NCBI GenBank assembly: GCA_049969475.1
Contig: JBMFOU010000019.1
Coordinates: 1-64,000 of the forward strand
DNA length: 64,000 nucleotides
Origin: UBA2030 sp049969475
Lineage (GTDB): Bacteria; Bacteroidota; Bacteroidia; Bacteroidales; TTA-H9
Reading direction: 5' to 3'
Shown here: in pieces, positions 51,088 to 60,820 of the stretch
Numbering within the stretch: the first letter of the stretch is position 1
Layout of the letters: each line of letters opens with the position of its first letter
The notes under the pieces: generated by a model
The model's database searches: none
What the model saw: only the letters and a program-made list of their open reading frames with translations
What the model was told of the DNA's origin: nothing
Translations under genes and position numbers: made by a program

Positions 51088-53568
51088 ATGAGCTACTTCT
51101 TTGCCGATATAGCTCGCATGTACGATTGGCCCGGAGTTACCCTGCTCAACGGGAAAGCTCTGGTAGATCATCTGCTTATCGATAGCCGACGCTTGCAAAT
51201 CCCTGAAAGCACGCTTTTTTTTGCTATAAAGACTCCCAAAAACGATGGTCATCGTTACATTTCAGAGCTCTTGGAAAAAGGAGTCCGGCAGTTTGTAGTG
51301 ACCGAACCCGAAGTCTTTAGCCATTTGCAGGGTCAGGCCAATGCATTACTTGTAGAAAACAGCATTGAAACTCTGCAGGTGATAGCCGCAGCGCACAGAG
51401 CCAGATTTAATATACCGGTAATCGGCATCACCGGGAGCAATGGAAAAACCGTGGTAAAGGAATGGTTGCGCGAAATTCTTAGCACACAATTCAGCGTATG
51501 TGCCAGTCCAAACAGCTACAATTCTCAAATCGGTGTCCCTTTATCCGTTTGGAATCTGGAATCCGGTCACCGATTGGCCATTTTTGAAGCAGGTATATCG
51601 CAGCCGAGCGAAATGGAAAAGCTGGAGAGAATTATCAGGCCCACCCTGGGAATTTTTACCAATATTGGCGAGGCACACGGGGAGAACTTTAAGTCTGTTC
51701 AACACAAAGTCAAAGAAAAACTCCGTCTTTTTGAGCAGTGTCAAACCCTGATTTATTGCCGCGACCACAAGCTAATCCATGAAGGCATTGAAGAAGCTGA
51801 ATTTCACAAACGGCTTCGACTTTTTACCTGGGGTTGGCATCCTGAGGCCAACCTGCAAATTACCGCAATGGAGCGCAACGGTAACCACAGCGAAGTAACA
51901 TTTACTTACCAGGGAGAAAATTTAAAACTAACCATTCAACTTACCGATGATGCCTCGGTAGAAAATGCCCTGCATTGCCTGACCACGCTAATGGTTTTGG
52001 GCTGGAATTCCCGTCAGGCCGTCCACTCTATCGCAAGGCTCCATCCTCTTCCCATGCGCCTGGAGATGATTGAAGGCGTCAACGGCTGCACACTAATTAA
52101 CGATAGCTACAGCAACGATATCAACTCGCTCGAAGTCGGTCTCTCATATCTGACACGCCAGGCCGGGCAGAAGACAAAAACCCTCATCCTGTCCGACATC
52201 CTGCAGAGTGGTAAACCTGCGGAAGATCTCTACCGAAGAGTCAACGAATTACTTATCCACGCGGGTGTGAATAAAATCATTGGAATTGGAAGTGATTTGA
52301 AGAATCACGGCTCTCTGTTTTCGATGGAAAAACATTTTTTCAACGATACGGAGACATTCCTTTCTACATATCCTCTGAATAAGTTCAGAGATGAATACAT
52401 TTTGCTGAAAGGAGCCCGCCGGTTCGAGTTTGAACGAATAGCCCGTGCTTTGCGTCGAAGGTCGCACGAGACCAAGCTGGAAATCAGTCTTCCGGCCATA
52501 GCCCATAACCTGGCTTACTACCGAAGCCATCTAAAACCAGGCACAAGGGTTATGGCCATGGTAAAAGCTTTCGCTTACGGAAGCGGTAGTCACGAAATAG
52601 CCGCCCTGTTGCAGCATCACCACATAGATTATCTGGCCGTGGCCTATCCCGATGAAGGAGCGGCCTTGCGACAGGCCGGAATCACAGCTCCCATTGCCGT
52701 GATGAATCCGGAAAACGACCATTTCGATATCATTGTCGAACATCGCCTCGAGCCTGAAATATACAGTATGTCAATCCTCCGGCGTCTGGCGGCTTTTTTG
52801 GCACAACAGGGATACAGCGTAGAAGCGTATCCTGTTCACTTAAAGCTGGATACCGGAATGCATCGGTTGGGTTTTTTACCCGAAGAATGGGATGAAGTAA
52901 TCAGCTTTTTAAAGCAACAGGCCCATATCAGGGTGGTGTCTGTATTTTCACATTTGGCCGCAAGCGAAGACCCATCTGAGGATGCATTTACCCGTCAACA
53001 GGCTAACCAGCTTCAGCACATGGCTGAGAAACTTTCCAGAGAGCTGGGCTATCCTGTGATGCGACACTTGCTAAACTCAGCTGGCATTATTCGATTTCCG
53101 GAATACCAATTTGAAATGGTAAGATTGGGATTGGGCTTATATGGAATAGCGCACAGTCCCGAAATTCAGGAAAAACTTATGCCAGTTAGTCGGCTCTCTT
53201 CCCTCATCTCTCAGATAAAAACCATACCTGCAGGCGAGAGCGTGGGGTACAACCGACAATGGATAGCGACCCAAAATACACCTATAGGGATAGTACCTAT
53301 CGGCTATGCCGACGGATTACGCCGTGAATTGGCCTTTAAAGGTTTTTCATTAAAAGTAAACGGATATGCGGCTCCCCTCATTGGTGCAGTCTCGATGGAT
53401 ATGTGCGCCATAGATCTAACGGGAATACCGGCTTCGGAAGGCGACCGCGTAGTAATTTTTGAAAGTGCAGACGAAATTAAACAACTGGCCCGTTTACTCA
53501 ATACCATTCCCTACGAAATCATCACGAACATTTCTGCCCGGGTAAAAAGGATTTATTTGATGGACTAA
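51088..53568 (+). CDS. MurF-alanine racemase fusion
   Basis: The 826-residue protein joins two cell-wall enzymes. Residues ~1-450 are MurF (UDP-MurNAc-tripeptide:D-Ala-D-Ala ligase), with the ATP site GITGSNGKTVVKEWL near residue 113. Residues ~455-826 are alanine racemase, with the PLP lysine at ~493 in VMAMVKAFAYGSG and a catalytic Tyr in ESVGYNRQW. Such fusions are known in Bacteroidota and let the racemase supply D-Ala near the ligase. The variant AFAYGSG replaces the common ADAYGHG. It is between pdxA (7 bases upstream) and the glycosyltransferase fusion (15 bases downstream). Confidence 0.95.
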   Translation: MSYFFADIARMYDWPGVTLLNGKALVDHLLIDSRRLQIPESTLFFAIKTPKNDGHRYISELLEKGVRQFVVTEPEVFSHLQGQANALLVENSIETLQVIAAAHRARFNIPVIGITGSNGKTVVKEWLREILSTQFSVCASPNSYNSQIGVPLSVWNLESGHRLAIFEAGISQPSEMEKLERIIRPTLGIFTNIGEAHGENFKSVQHKVKEKLRLFEQCQTLIYCRDHKLIHEGIEEAEFHKRLRLFTWGWHPEANLQITAMERNGNHSEVTFTYQGENLKLTIQLTDDASVENALHCLTTLMVLGWNSRQAVHSIARLHPLPMRLEMIEGVNGCTLINDSYSNDINSLEVGLSYLTRQAGQKTKTLILSDILQSGKPAEDLYRRVNELLIHAGVNKIIGIGSDLKNHGSLFSMEKHFFNDTETFLSTYPLNKFRDEYILLKGARRFEFERIARALRRRSHETKLEISLPAIAHNLAYYRSHLKPGTRVMAMVKAFAYGSGSHEIAALLQHHHIDYLAVAYPDEGAALRQAGITAPIAVMNPENDHFDIIVEHRLEPEIYSMSILRRLAAFLAQQGYSVEAYPVHLKLDTGMHRLGFLPEEWDEVISFLKQQAHIRVVSVFSHLAASEDPSEDAFTRQQANQLQHMAEKLSRELGYPVMRHLLNSAGIIRFPEYQFEMVRLGLGLYGIAHSPEIQEKLMPVSRLSSLISQIKTIPAGESVGYNRQWIATQNTPIGIVPIGYADGLRRELAFKGFSLKVNGYAAPLIGAVSMDMCAIDLTGIPASEGDRVVIFESADEIKQLARLLNTIPYEIITNISARVKRIYLMD

Positions 53569-53583
53569 TTGTAAGCCTATTGT

Positions 53584-55911
53584 ATGGACCATTCAACACT
53601 GCTGAGCATTATCATACCAGTCTACAACGAGGAAAATACCATCGCAGAGGTTATTCAACGCGTGTGGGAGACCCCACTGCAGAGAGCGGTAGCCAAAGAA
53701 ATTATTGTTGTGGATGACAAATCGTCGGATGGAACGGCCGCTTGCATAGAGTCATTTATTAACCATCATCCTGAATACAACCTCATATTTATCCGCCGAC
53801 CCAAAAACGGGGGCAAAGGAGCTGCCATCCGCGATGGCATTGCCCGAGCCACAGGACAGTGGATTATCATCCAGGACGCTGACCGGGAATACAACCCAGC
53901 CGATTATAACCTACTGCTGCAGCCCGCTCTGGATGGATATGCCGATGTGGTTTATGGATCCCGGTTTGTCGGAGGTAATCCGCATCGTATCCTTTTCTTC
54001 TGGCATTCCATTGGCAATAAATTTCTTACGTTCGTCTCCAACGCCTTTACCGACCTCAACCTGACCGACATGGAGACAGGTTACAAACTCTTCAGAGCCG
54101 ATATTCTGAAAAACATTGAATTAGAGGAAGATCGTTTTGGCTTCGAACCAGAGATAACAGCCAAGATAGCCAGAATCCCGGGCATTAGGATTTACGAGGT
54201 AGGAATCAGCTATTACGGTCGCACTTATGCTGAAGGGAAAAAAATTAAAGCAGCCGATGGATTCAGGGCACTTTACACCATTTTCAAATACAACTTACAG
54301 CACATGGGGCCCCGACGTCCCTTTGCCGGCTTTCTCACACTGCTCCTTCTGTTTATTGTGGCCTACAAAACTTTTTTTACCTACGAAGATAAAAAGCCCG
54401 ATTTTCTTCGCAACGATGCGGCTGAATATTACCAATATCTCCCAGCAGTTTTCATTTATAACGACCCCGGTTTTAAATTTTACGATACATTATCTCAGGA
54501 GGTGAAAGACCGTATGGGTGTTTTCAAGTTTCCCAACGGACTTGGCACAGGCCGAATGAGCATTGGGCTTGCAATCATAAACCTACCAGGCTTTTGGGTG
54601 GCTCATCTGATAGCTCAAACCCAGGGCACAGCCGACGGATACTCCCTACCCTATCATTGGGCAATCCTAGTTACTTCCTTTATTTTCCTGGGATTGGGTA
54701 TTTATTACACCCAAAAACTCCTTTTACGATATTTCAGCCCGCTCATTACAGGTATTACAGTTATATTATTGGTGTTGGCTACTAACATATTAGCATACAT
54801 AACCTTACATCCCGGCATGTCCCACATTGTAAGCTTTGGGCTGATGGCCATGTTGTTATTTTTCACAGATGCTTTCTACAGAAAGCCAAATCATACACTT
54901 GTGGTCAAAGTGGCCCTGCTCATGGGAATCATCAGCCTCATCAGGCCCAGCAACGCTTTGGTTGGCCTGCTCTTTCTGCTCTGGGGTTGCCTCTCGCTTC
55001 AGGCCTGCAAGGAAAGAGCTGTCTTTTTTGTGCGTAATTTTTCTTACATCCTCATTCTGGCTGCCGGCATACTGCTAGTTTGGATGCCTCAATTAATTTA
55101 CTGGAAATGGGTTACAGGTCAGTTTTTCTTCTATACCTACGGACTGAAGGGAGAGCATTTCTTCTTTAACAATCCACAGATTCTTAATGTTTTACTTAGC
55201 TATCGCAATGGATGGCTGGTATATACCCCCCTCATGTTTTTTGCTTTGGCAGGTTTTATTTTTTTATGGAGAGATAAAAATCGCCATGCTCTTGCCATCA
55301 CTGTATTTTTCGTCACTTTTCTTTATGTCATCTCCTCATGGTGGAGCTGGTGGTATGGGGGGTCATTCGGGGGCCGTAGCTTTATAGATATTTACCCGGT
55401 AATGGCCATCCCGCTGGCTGCTTTCATTCGCAAAACAGGCAAAACCCCTGGATGGGCGAGGATAATACTGCTGATCGTTGCAGGCCTGCTTATCCATCTC
55501 AATTATTACCAAACCTGGCAATATTCCAAAGGCATTGTTCACTGGGCAGGCATGACCCGGGAAGCTTATTGGTATTCGCTGAAAAACAAAATTCCCCAAA
55601 AAGACTATTATTATTTGATATGGGAAGCAGATATAAAGGATGCCATGCGGGGTATTTATTTCAGACATGATTTTCAACCCATAATGGAAAATCAAAAACA
55701 AATAAATAAAATGCTGAGGCCTGATAGGAAGGAATTCATAGAGCTCTTGCGCAACAACATCAAAGCCAGCCCTGGCTGGTGGAAGCAAATCAAAGAAAAA
55801 GCCCGACAAAGGGGTATTAGTGAAGATTCCATGCTTACACTCGATGCAAAGTACATTTTCGAAGTAAAATACCACAACGAAGTCCCCGACAGTGTTTATA
55901 TAATGCGCTGA
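53584..55911 (+). CDS. GT2 glycosyltransferase fused to a polytopic membrane domain
   Basis: The 775-residue protein begins with a family-2 glycosyltransferase domain (~residues 1-240): LSIIIPVYNEENTI, EIIVVDDKSSDGT, GGKGAAIRDGIARATG and IQDADREYNP, with the DPM1-like DMETGYKLFRADIL. About ten membrane helices follow (~245-640), then a soluble tail. The membrane part resembles GT-C type sugar transferases, with early periplasmic EYYQYLPAVFIYNDPGFKFYD. It is paralogous to the membrane domain of the protein at 58865. The GT2 half would make a polyprenyl-phosphate sugar and the membrane half could transfer it. It heads the surface-glycan part of the operon. Confidence 0.85.
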   Translation: MDHSTLLSIIIPVYNEENTIAEVIQRVWETPLQRAVAKEIIVVDDKSSDGTAACIESFINHHPEYNLIFIRRPKNGGKGAAIRDGIARATGQWIIIQDADREYNPADYNLLLQPALDGYADVVYGSRFVGGNPHRILFFWHSIGNKFLTFVSNAFTDLNLTDMETGYKLFRADILKNIELEEDRFGFEPEITAKIARIPGIRIYEVGISYYGRTYAEGKKIKAADGFRALYTIFKYNLQHMGPRRPFAGFLTLLLLFIVAYKTFFTYEDKKPDFLRNDAAEYYQYLPAVFIYNDPGFKFYDTLSQEVKDRMGVFKFPNGLGTGRMSIGLAIINLPGFWVAHLIAQTQGTADGYSLPYHWAILVTSFIFLGLGIYYTQKLLLRYFSPLITGITVILLVLATNILAYITLHPGMSHIVSFGLMAMLLFFTDAFYRKPNHTLVVKVALLMGIISLIRPSNALVGLLFLLWGCLSLQACKERAVFFVRNFSYILILAAGILLVWMPQLIYWKWVTGQFFFYTYGLKGEHFFFNNPQILNVLLSYRNGWLVYTPLMFFALAGFIFLWRDKNRHALAITVFFVTFLYVISSWWSWWYGGSFGGRSFIDIYPVMAIPLAAFIRKTGKTPGWARIILLIVAGLLIHLNYYQTWQYSKGIVHWAGMTREAYWYSLKNKIPQKDYYYLIWEADIKDAMRGIYFRHDFQPIMENQKQINKMLRPDRKEFIELLRNNIKASPGWWKQIKEKARQRGISEDSMLTLDAKYIFEVKYHNEVPDSVYIMR

Positions 55912-55918
55912 CTATCGA

Positions 55919-57328
55919 ATGACATTCAATTCATTAGAATTTATAATTTTTCTTCCCCTTGTGGTGGGGCTTTATTACAGCCTGCATCCCAGATACCGCT
56001 GGATGCTATTGTTGGCAGCCAGCTATTTCTTTTATATGTGGTGGAATCCGTTATATATCATCCTGATAATCGCCTCCACAGCTATCGATTTTTTTGCAGC
56101 TCGAGCCATAGAAAGAACCCCGGAGAAGAAAAACAAACGCAAATACTTACTTCTGAGCCTCTTCACTAACTTTGGGCTGCTTTTTAGCTTTAAGTATTAC
56201 GGTTTTTTTACTCACAGCCTTCAGCGTCTGCTGGCCCTGGCAGGAGTAGAGATACAATTTCCTTATCTCGATGTACTACTGCCTGTGGGGATATCGTTTT
56301 ACACTTTCCAAACCCTGAGCTACACCATTGATGTATATCTGGGCAAAACGAAAGCAGAGCAGCATCCGGGTTATTTTGCTCTTTATGTTACCTACTTCCC
56401 CCAGCTTGTAGCCGGCCCCATCGAGCGATACGATCGCCTTGCCCCCCAGCTCAGGGCCACCTTCCATCCCAATTATCAGCAATTAGCCAATGGGTTTCGT
56501 CTCATACTTTTCGGTCTTTTTACCAAAATGGTGATAGCGGATAATCTGGCTCCGTATGTAGAAAAAATCTATAATTCATACCCCGAGTTATCCACAAGTT
56601 CTATTGCCCTTGGGCTATTCTTTTACTCTTTTCAGATTTATGCCGATTTTTATGGATACTCCACCATTGCCGTAGGATCGGCTTTGCTTATGGGAGTGCA
56701 GCTGATGGACAATTTCCGCACGCCTTACCTTTCGCGTAACATTTCGGAGTTCTGGAAACGATGGCACATCAGCCTAAGTACCTGGTTCCGCGACTACGTT
56801 TACATCCCTCTGGGAGGCAACCGGGTAAGCTGGCTGCGATGGGCACTCAATGTCTTCGTGGTTTTTACCCTCAGTGGACTCTGGCATGGAGCTAACTGGA
56901 CCTTTGTCGTCTGGGGTAGCATTTTCGGAATTATGTTCCTTGTCGAACGGTTTTTTCAGGAAAAACTGGGCTGGATTACTCCGGAACGATGGAACTGGCT
57001 CAGAGCAGTGGGGGTTGTAAAAACTTTCATCATCGTAACGTTGGCATGGGTGTTTTTTAGAAGTCCTTCGCTGCATCAGGCATTAGATTTAGTTAAGCAC
57101 CTATTCCTTCAGCCCAATTTCTCCTCATTCTTGCGACCCGATACCTTTTTATTATTCTGGCTCAGTCTATTCATTATCAGCGACATCTGGCTATTCAACT
57201 CACGTTTCGATCAGCGCATGGCAAAGCTACCGCTGGCAGCCCGCTGGATAATTTATTCTCTGCTCCTTTTCGCTATCACCGGCTTTGCCGGTACCGACAA
57301 TCAGCCATTTATCTATTTTCAATTCTGA
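55919..57328 (+). CDS. MBOAT-family O-acyltransferase (AlgI-like)
   Basis: The 469-residue protein has about ten membrane helices and the MBOAT features of AlgI. These are VTYFPQLVAGPIERYDRL, FWKRWHISLSTWFRDYVYIPLGGNR and the catalytic-region LSGLWHGANWTFVVWG with its invariant His. MBOAT proteins of this group move acyl (usually acetyl) groups across the membrane to a periplasmic acceptor, often working with an SGNH-like protein. The gene starts 7 bases after the GT2 fusion and is 7 bases before the SGNH-like gene, which fits such a pair. Confidence 0.95.
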   Translation: MTFNSLEFIIFLPLVVGLYYSLHPRYRWMLLLAASYFFYMWWNPLYIILIIASTAIDFFAARAIERTPEKKNKRKYLLLSLFTNFGLLFSFKYYGFFTHSLQRLLALAGVEIQFPYLDVLLPVGISFYTFQTLSYTIDVYLGKTKAEQHPGYFALYVTYFPQLVAGPIERYDRLAPQLRATFHPNYQQLANGFRLILFGLFTKMVIADNLAPYVEKIYNSYPELSTSSIALGLFFYSFQIYADFYGYSTIAVGSALLMGVQLMDNFRTPYLSRNISEFWKRWHISLSTWFRDYVYIPLGGNRVSWLRWALNVFVVFTLSGLWHGANWTFVVWGSIFGIMFLVERFFQEKLGWITPERWNWLRAVGVVKTFIIVTLAWVFFRSPSLHQALDLVKHLFLQPNFSSFLRPDTFLLFWLSLFIISDIWLFNSRFDQRMAKLPLAARWIIYSLLLFAITGFAGTDNQPFIYFQF

Positions 57329-57335
57329 AAGTGCC

Positions 57336-58868
57336 ATGATTAAAAAAGTCATCCCCCGGCTGGTAGCGGTTCTTATGATTCTGGTTTTGCTCAACCAGAT
57401 TTACACCCGATATATTTATCCCCATGATTTAAAAAAGATAGACCTGGCTGATTCCTTGGCACGGATAAAGGATACCTGTCAGATACTTTATTTAGGTGAA
57501 TCGTCGAATTTCAGTTTTTCCTGGGGCGACCACGACCGTCGACGCATCAGCGACTTTGTGGCGGATTATTATCCCTCCCTGAGCCTGGGTACGCTCAACA
57601 AAGGAGCCCTGCATGCTGGCATTTACCTGCGTTTGCTCGAACAAATCCCGACTCAAAGCAAACTGGAAACCGTGATTGTAACCGTCAATCTTCGCAGCTT
57701 TGGCCCCGACTGGATTCATTCGAAACTCGAAAATGTGCTTCAACGAGATATTTTACTACTCAGCCCTGGGCCGAAGCTATGGAACCGTTTTCGCATGGGC
57801 CTCAAAGCCTATTATAATCCTAATGAGACCCAGCGAAAGGCCTTGCAGCAATGGCATTATGCGAAAGACCCTTTGGGCCCGGAGTGCCCTTATCCTACGG
57901 CTCAGGCGTGGATGAGTGCCATAAAAGAAAACAAGGCCCAACCTCCTCTTACCTTGGAATCGGAACGTAAACAGGCCCTGAATTTTATACGGCTCTTTGC
58001 CTTTTCTATTGATACCTTATCCAATCCCCGCATTCACGACCTGGATCGCATCGCCCGGTTGGCCCGCCAGCGAGGGTGGCATCTGATATTTAATCTACTT
58101 TCAGAAAACGTGGAAAAAGCACGGCAATTGACTGGCCAAGAGCTCCCCAATCTTATGCAGCGCAACCGCGATATTCTTGTCAAGCGATATTCGGGCATGG
58201 GTGTGGTGGTGGTTGATAACCTTGCTACGGTAGATTCCGCCTTTTTTATCGATAAAGACTGGCCCACAGAACATTATACCGAACCTGGACGCAAGGCTGT
58301 AGCCCGCAAGGTAGCCCTGGCCCTGAAGGAATTTTACCCAGCAGCCTTCTTCGACGTAAAAAGAAGAACCTTGTTTTTGAATGACTTTGAACGACCGGCC
58401 GTGGGATTCTCTTCTTCAGGCACCAACCAGACGAAAGCCCGCAGCGGTAGGCATGCCTTTGCCCTTTATCCCGACCGTCCCTATTGTCCGTCTTTTTATC
58501 TCACTACCGAAAACACAGATTTTCAAGGACCCTTTACCCTCAAAATAGAAACCTGGTTTAACGGGAACCCAAAGCCCAAAGAGCTCAAGCTTGTTATTAG
58601 CCTGAAAAACAAGGATGACCCGAAGATCTACAAAGTGTTTTATGTGGATGATGCCACCCATGAAACCTGGAAACCTTTACGCTGTGAAACATTGATTGAA
58701 CAAGGTTTGCGGGAAGGCGACCTGCTGACCGCCTATGTATGGCATTCAGGCCAGGATACTGTTTATGTTGATGATTTCAGCGTAAGGATTATTCCCGTCG
58801 ATTCAACGGCCTTTGTTAACTTTGCCCGAACTGGAATGTCACAACCTCATCAACCTACCCGCCTATGA
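57336..58868 (+). CDS. Membrane-anchored SGNH-like protein with C-terminal beta-sandwich domain
   Basis: The 510-residue protein has an N-terminal membrane anchor (LVAVLMILVLLNQIY). An SGNH-like core (~45-330) carries the block I motif ILYLGESSNF (Ser56) and a late DWPTEHYTEPGRKAVA, with Asp308 and His313 as possible catalytic pair. Residues ~345-500 form a separate domain starting LFLNDFERPAVGFSSSG and ending VYVDDFSVRII, which resembles carbohydrate-binding jelly-rolls. The protein likely accepts acyl groups from the MBOAT partner and acylates a periplasmic glycan (inference). The start at 57336 is chosen because the anchor follows it; 57285 overlaps the MBOAT gene. The stop overlaps the next gene by 4 bases. 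Confidence 0.72.
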   Translation: MIKKVIPRLVAVLMILVLLNQIYTRYIYPHDLKKIDLADSLARIKDTCQILYLGESSNFSFSWGDHDRRRISDFVADYYPSLSLGTLNKGALHAGIYLRLLEQIPTQSKLETVIVTVNLRSFGPDWIHSKLENVLQRDILLLSPGPKLWNRFRMGLKAYYNPNETQRKALQQWHYAKDPLGPECPYPTAQAWMSAIKENKAQPPLTLESERKQALNFIRLFAFSIDTLSNPRIHDLDRIARLARQRGWHLIFNLLSENVEKARQLTGQELPNLMQRNRDILVKRYSGMGVVVVDNLATVDSAFFIDKDWPTEHYTEPGRKAVARKVALALKEFYPAAFFDVKRRTLFLNDFERPAVGFSSSGTNQTKARSGRHAFALYPDRPYCPSFYLTTENTDFQGPFTLKIETWFNGNPKPKELKLVISLKNKDDPKIYKVFYVDDATHETWKPLRCETLIEQGLREGDLLTAYVWHSGQDTVYVDDFSVRIIPVDSTAFVNFARTGMSQPHQPTRL

Positions 58869-60730
58869 TTCAAAAACTACGAAATAACCCCTCGGGGGTC
58901 GCACTGGCTCTGATTTTTATAATCCTGGCAACCGTCCGGGTATTCAATCCACCCAACAATATCCTATCATACGATACTTTTGGCTATTACATTCACCTGC
59001 CAGCCCGTTATATCTACCACGACCCGGGATTGAAGAACTTCCAGTGGGTAGAGGAAATCAACAAGACTTATAAATGCACGCCTACTTTATATCAATTTGC
59101 TGAGGGCCAGGATGGACAAAAGGTTATCAGATTTTATAGGGGGATGTCTTTTGTGTTAACGCCCGCCTTCTGGGCCGGAGATATTTGGGCCCGACTGAGC
59201 GGCGCCCCCCGCGACGGATTTTCCAGACCCTACACTACCGCTGTATGGCTCTGGAGTTTAATATTGAATTTCATAGGTCTGTGGTTTAGCCGAAAAATTC
59301 TGCTGCGCTATTTCGACGAAAAAACCACCACGCTCACCCTGATCCTTATGTTTTTGGTTTCCAATCTCTATTTTTTTATGGGCTATGGAAACGAAATTCC
59401 GCATGTACATCTTTTCTCTTTAATCACCCTACTTATCTGGCTCACCATACGCTGGCACAATTCTCCTGATATAAAAATCGCACTGGCCGGGGGACTCACT
59501 GCAGGACTTATAGTTGTCTCAAGACCCAGTGAGGCACTGGTATTGCTTATTCCCCTGCTCTGGGGTGTTTACGACAAAGAAACAGCCAAGGCCAAGCTTA
59601 TGCTATTTCTTAAAAATTGGCCTTCAGTTATCGCCATGGGTTTAGGCTTGATTCTTCCCATCATACCCCAGTTGCTCTATTGGAAATCCGTCTCGGGTGA
59701 GTGGTTCTTTCAGGCTTACAACGACCCGGGCTCGCAACTCGACCTCCAAAATCCCCGTTTGCTGCATACTTTGTTGAGTTTCCGTAAAGGATGGTTAATT
59801 TACAGCCCTGTGATGGTTTTCGCCCTGTGGGGCTTATGGAAATCTATCAGAGATAAAAAAGTGTGGGGATGGGCGGCTGTCTCCTATTTCATACTGAACC
59901 TGTATCTGATTGCCAGTTTCACGAGCCTGATAAGTTATGGCTGGAGGGCGTTTATACAAACCTATGCAGCTCTTTTACTTCCCATGGCCCTGTTTGCTCG
60001 GTATGTAATACAGCTTCGAAGGGTCAGGCAATACTTTTGGGGAATAATCCTGATTTTCCTTGGTATCTTGAATATCTTCCAGGCCATGCAGATCCACTTA
60101 GGCACTATCAGTGGTTCACGCATGACCCGGGCTTATTATTTTGCCACCCTTTTTAAAAAATATCCTTCCGATAAAGACCGCGAGTTACTCCTGCCTGACC
60201 GTCCGGCTACCGGAAAAGAATCGCTTAACAACACTGCGAAGTTTTTCAATCGTGTAGTTCGATTTTACGACTACGAAACCCCTAATCCTGCTTACAATCC
60301 CTGGCTTGATTCAACCCTGGCCTATTCCGGCCATTTCTCCTTACGTCTTGACAGCACCCTGGAATTTCCGCGCGGGTTGGAGTGCAAATTCGGAGAGCTG
60401 ACTAACCGTAGCTACGCTTATATTCGTATCAGTGTCCGCATTTTCCCCGATGCAAATGTAAACCCTCTCGAAAAATCCCCCGTTTTGCTTGTGACCCATT
60501 CCATTAGAGACAATCAGGTATTCAAATATGCTGCACGCTCTATTTCAGATACTTCTCTCTACATAAAACCAGGTCGATGGAACTATTTCTGGATGGATTA
60601 CATGACCCCAGAGGGTATTAAACCCGATGACGGAATTAAAAGCTACTTATGGTTTAGAGGTAAAAAAGGCTACCATATCGACGACCTTCGAATTGAAGTG
60701 TTTGAGCCTATGGAAGACTCTTATCAGTGA
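58865..60730 (+). CDS. Polytopic membrane protein (GT-C-like) with C-terminal beta-sandwich domain
   Basis: The 621-residue protein has about ten membrane helices (~10-405). Its motifs match the membrane half of the 53584 fusion: GYYIHLPARYIYHDPGL near the start, then RKILLRYFDEKT, SRPSEALVLLIPLLWG, PQLLYWKSVSGEWFF and LLSFRKGWLIYSPVMVFAL. Residues ~445-615 form a jelly-roll-like domain (FYDYETPNP, then GYHIDDLRIEVF) like that of the upstream SGNH protein. It is probably a sugar-phosphate transferase or related envelope enzyme. The start codon overlaps the upstream stop by 4 bases. Confidence 0.7.
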   Translation: MIQKLRNNPSGVALALIFIILATVRVFNPPNNILSYDTFGYYIHLPARYIYHDPGLKNFQWVEEINKTYKCTPTLYQFAEGQDGQKVIRFYRGMSFVLTPAFWAGDIWARLSGAPRDGFSRPYTTAVWLWSLILNFIGLWFSRKILLRYFDEKTTTLTLILMFLVSNLYFFMGYGNEIPHVHLFSLITLLIWLTIRWHNSPDIKIALAGGLTAGLIVVSRPSEALVLLIPLLWGVYDKETAKAKLMLFLKNWPSVIAMGLGLILPIIPQLLYWKSVSGEWFFQAYNDPGSQLDLQNPRLLHTLLSFRKGWLIYSPVMVFALWGLWKSIRDKKVWGWAAVSYFILNLYLIASFTSLISYGWRAFIQTYAALLLPMALFARYVIQLRRVRQYFWGIILIFLGILNIFQAMQIHLGTISGSRMTRAYYFATLFKKYPSDKDRELLLPDRPATGKESLNNTAKFFNRVVRFYDYETPNPAYNPWLDSTLAYSGHFSLRLDSTLEFPRGLECKFGELTNRSYAYIRISVRIFPDANVNPLEKSPVLLVTHSIRDNQVFKYAARSISDTSLYIKPGRWNYFWMDYMTPEGIKPDDGIKSYLWFRGKKGYHIDDLRIEVFEPMEDSYQ

Positions 60731-60820
60731 GGCATTGCTAAGCACAAAATATTTTAGCACCTATTTGGGTTTAAAAACGTAAGACGATTTTCACCCACCA
60801 AGATAACATAGTAACCCGAA

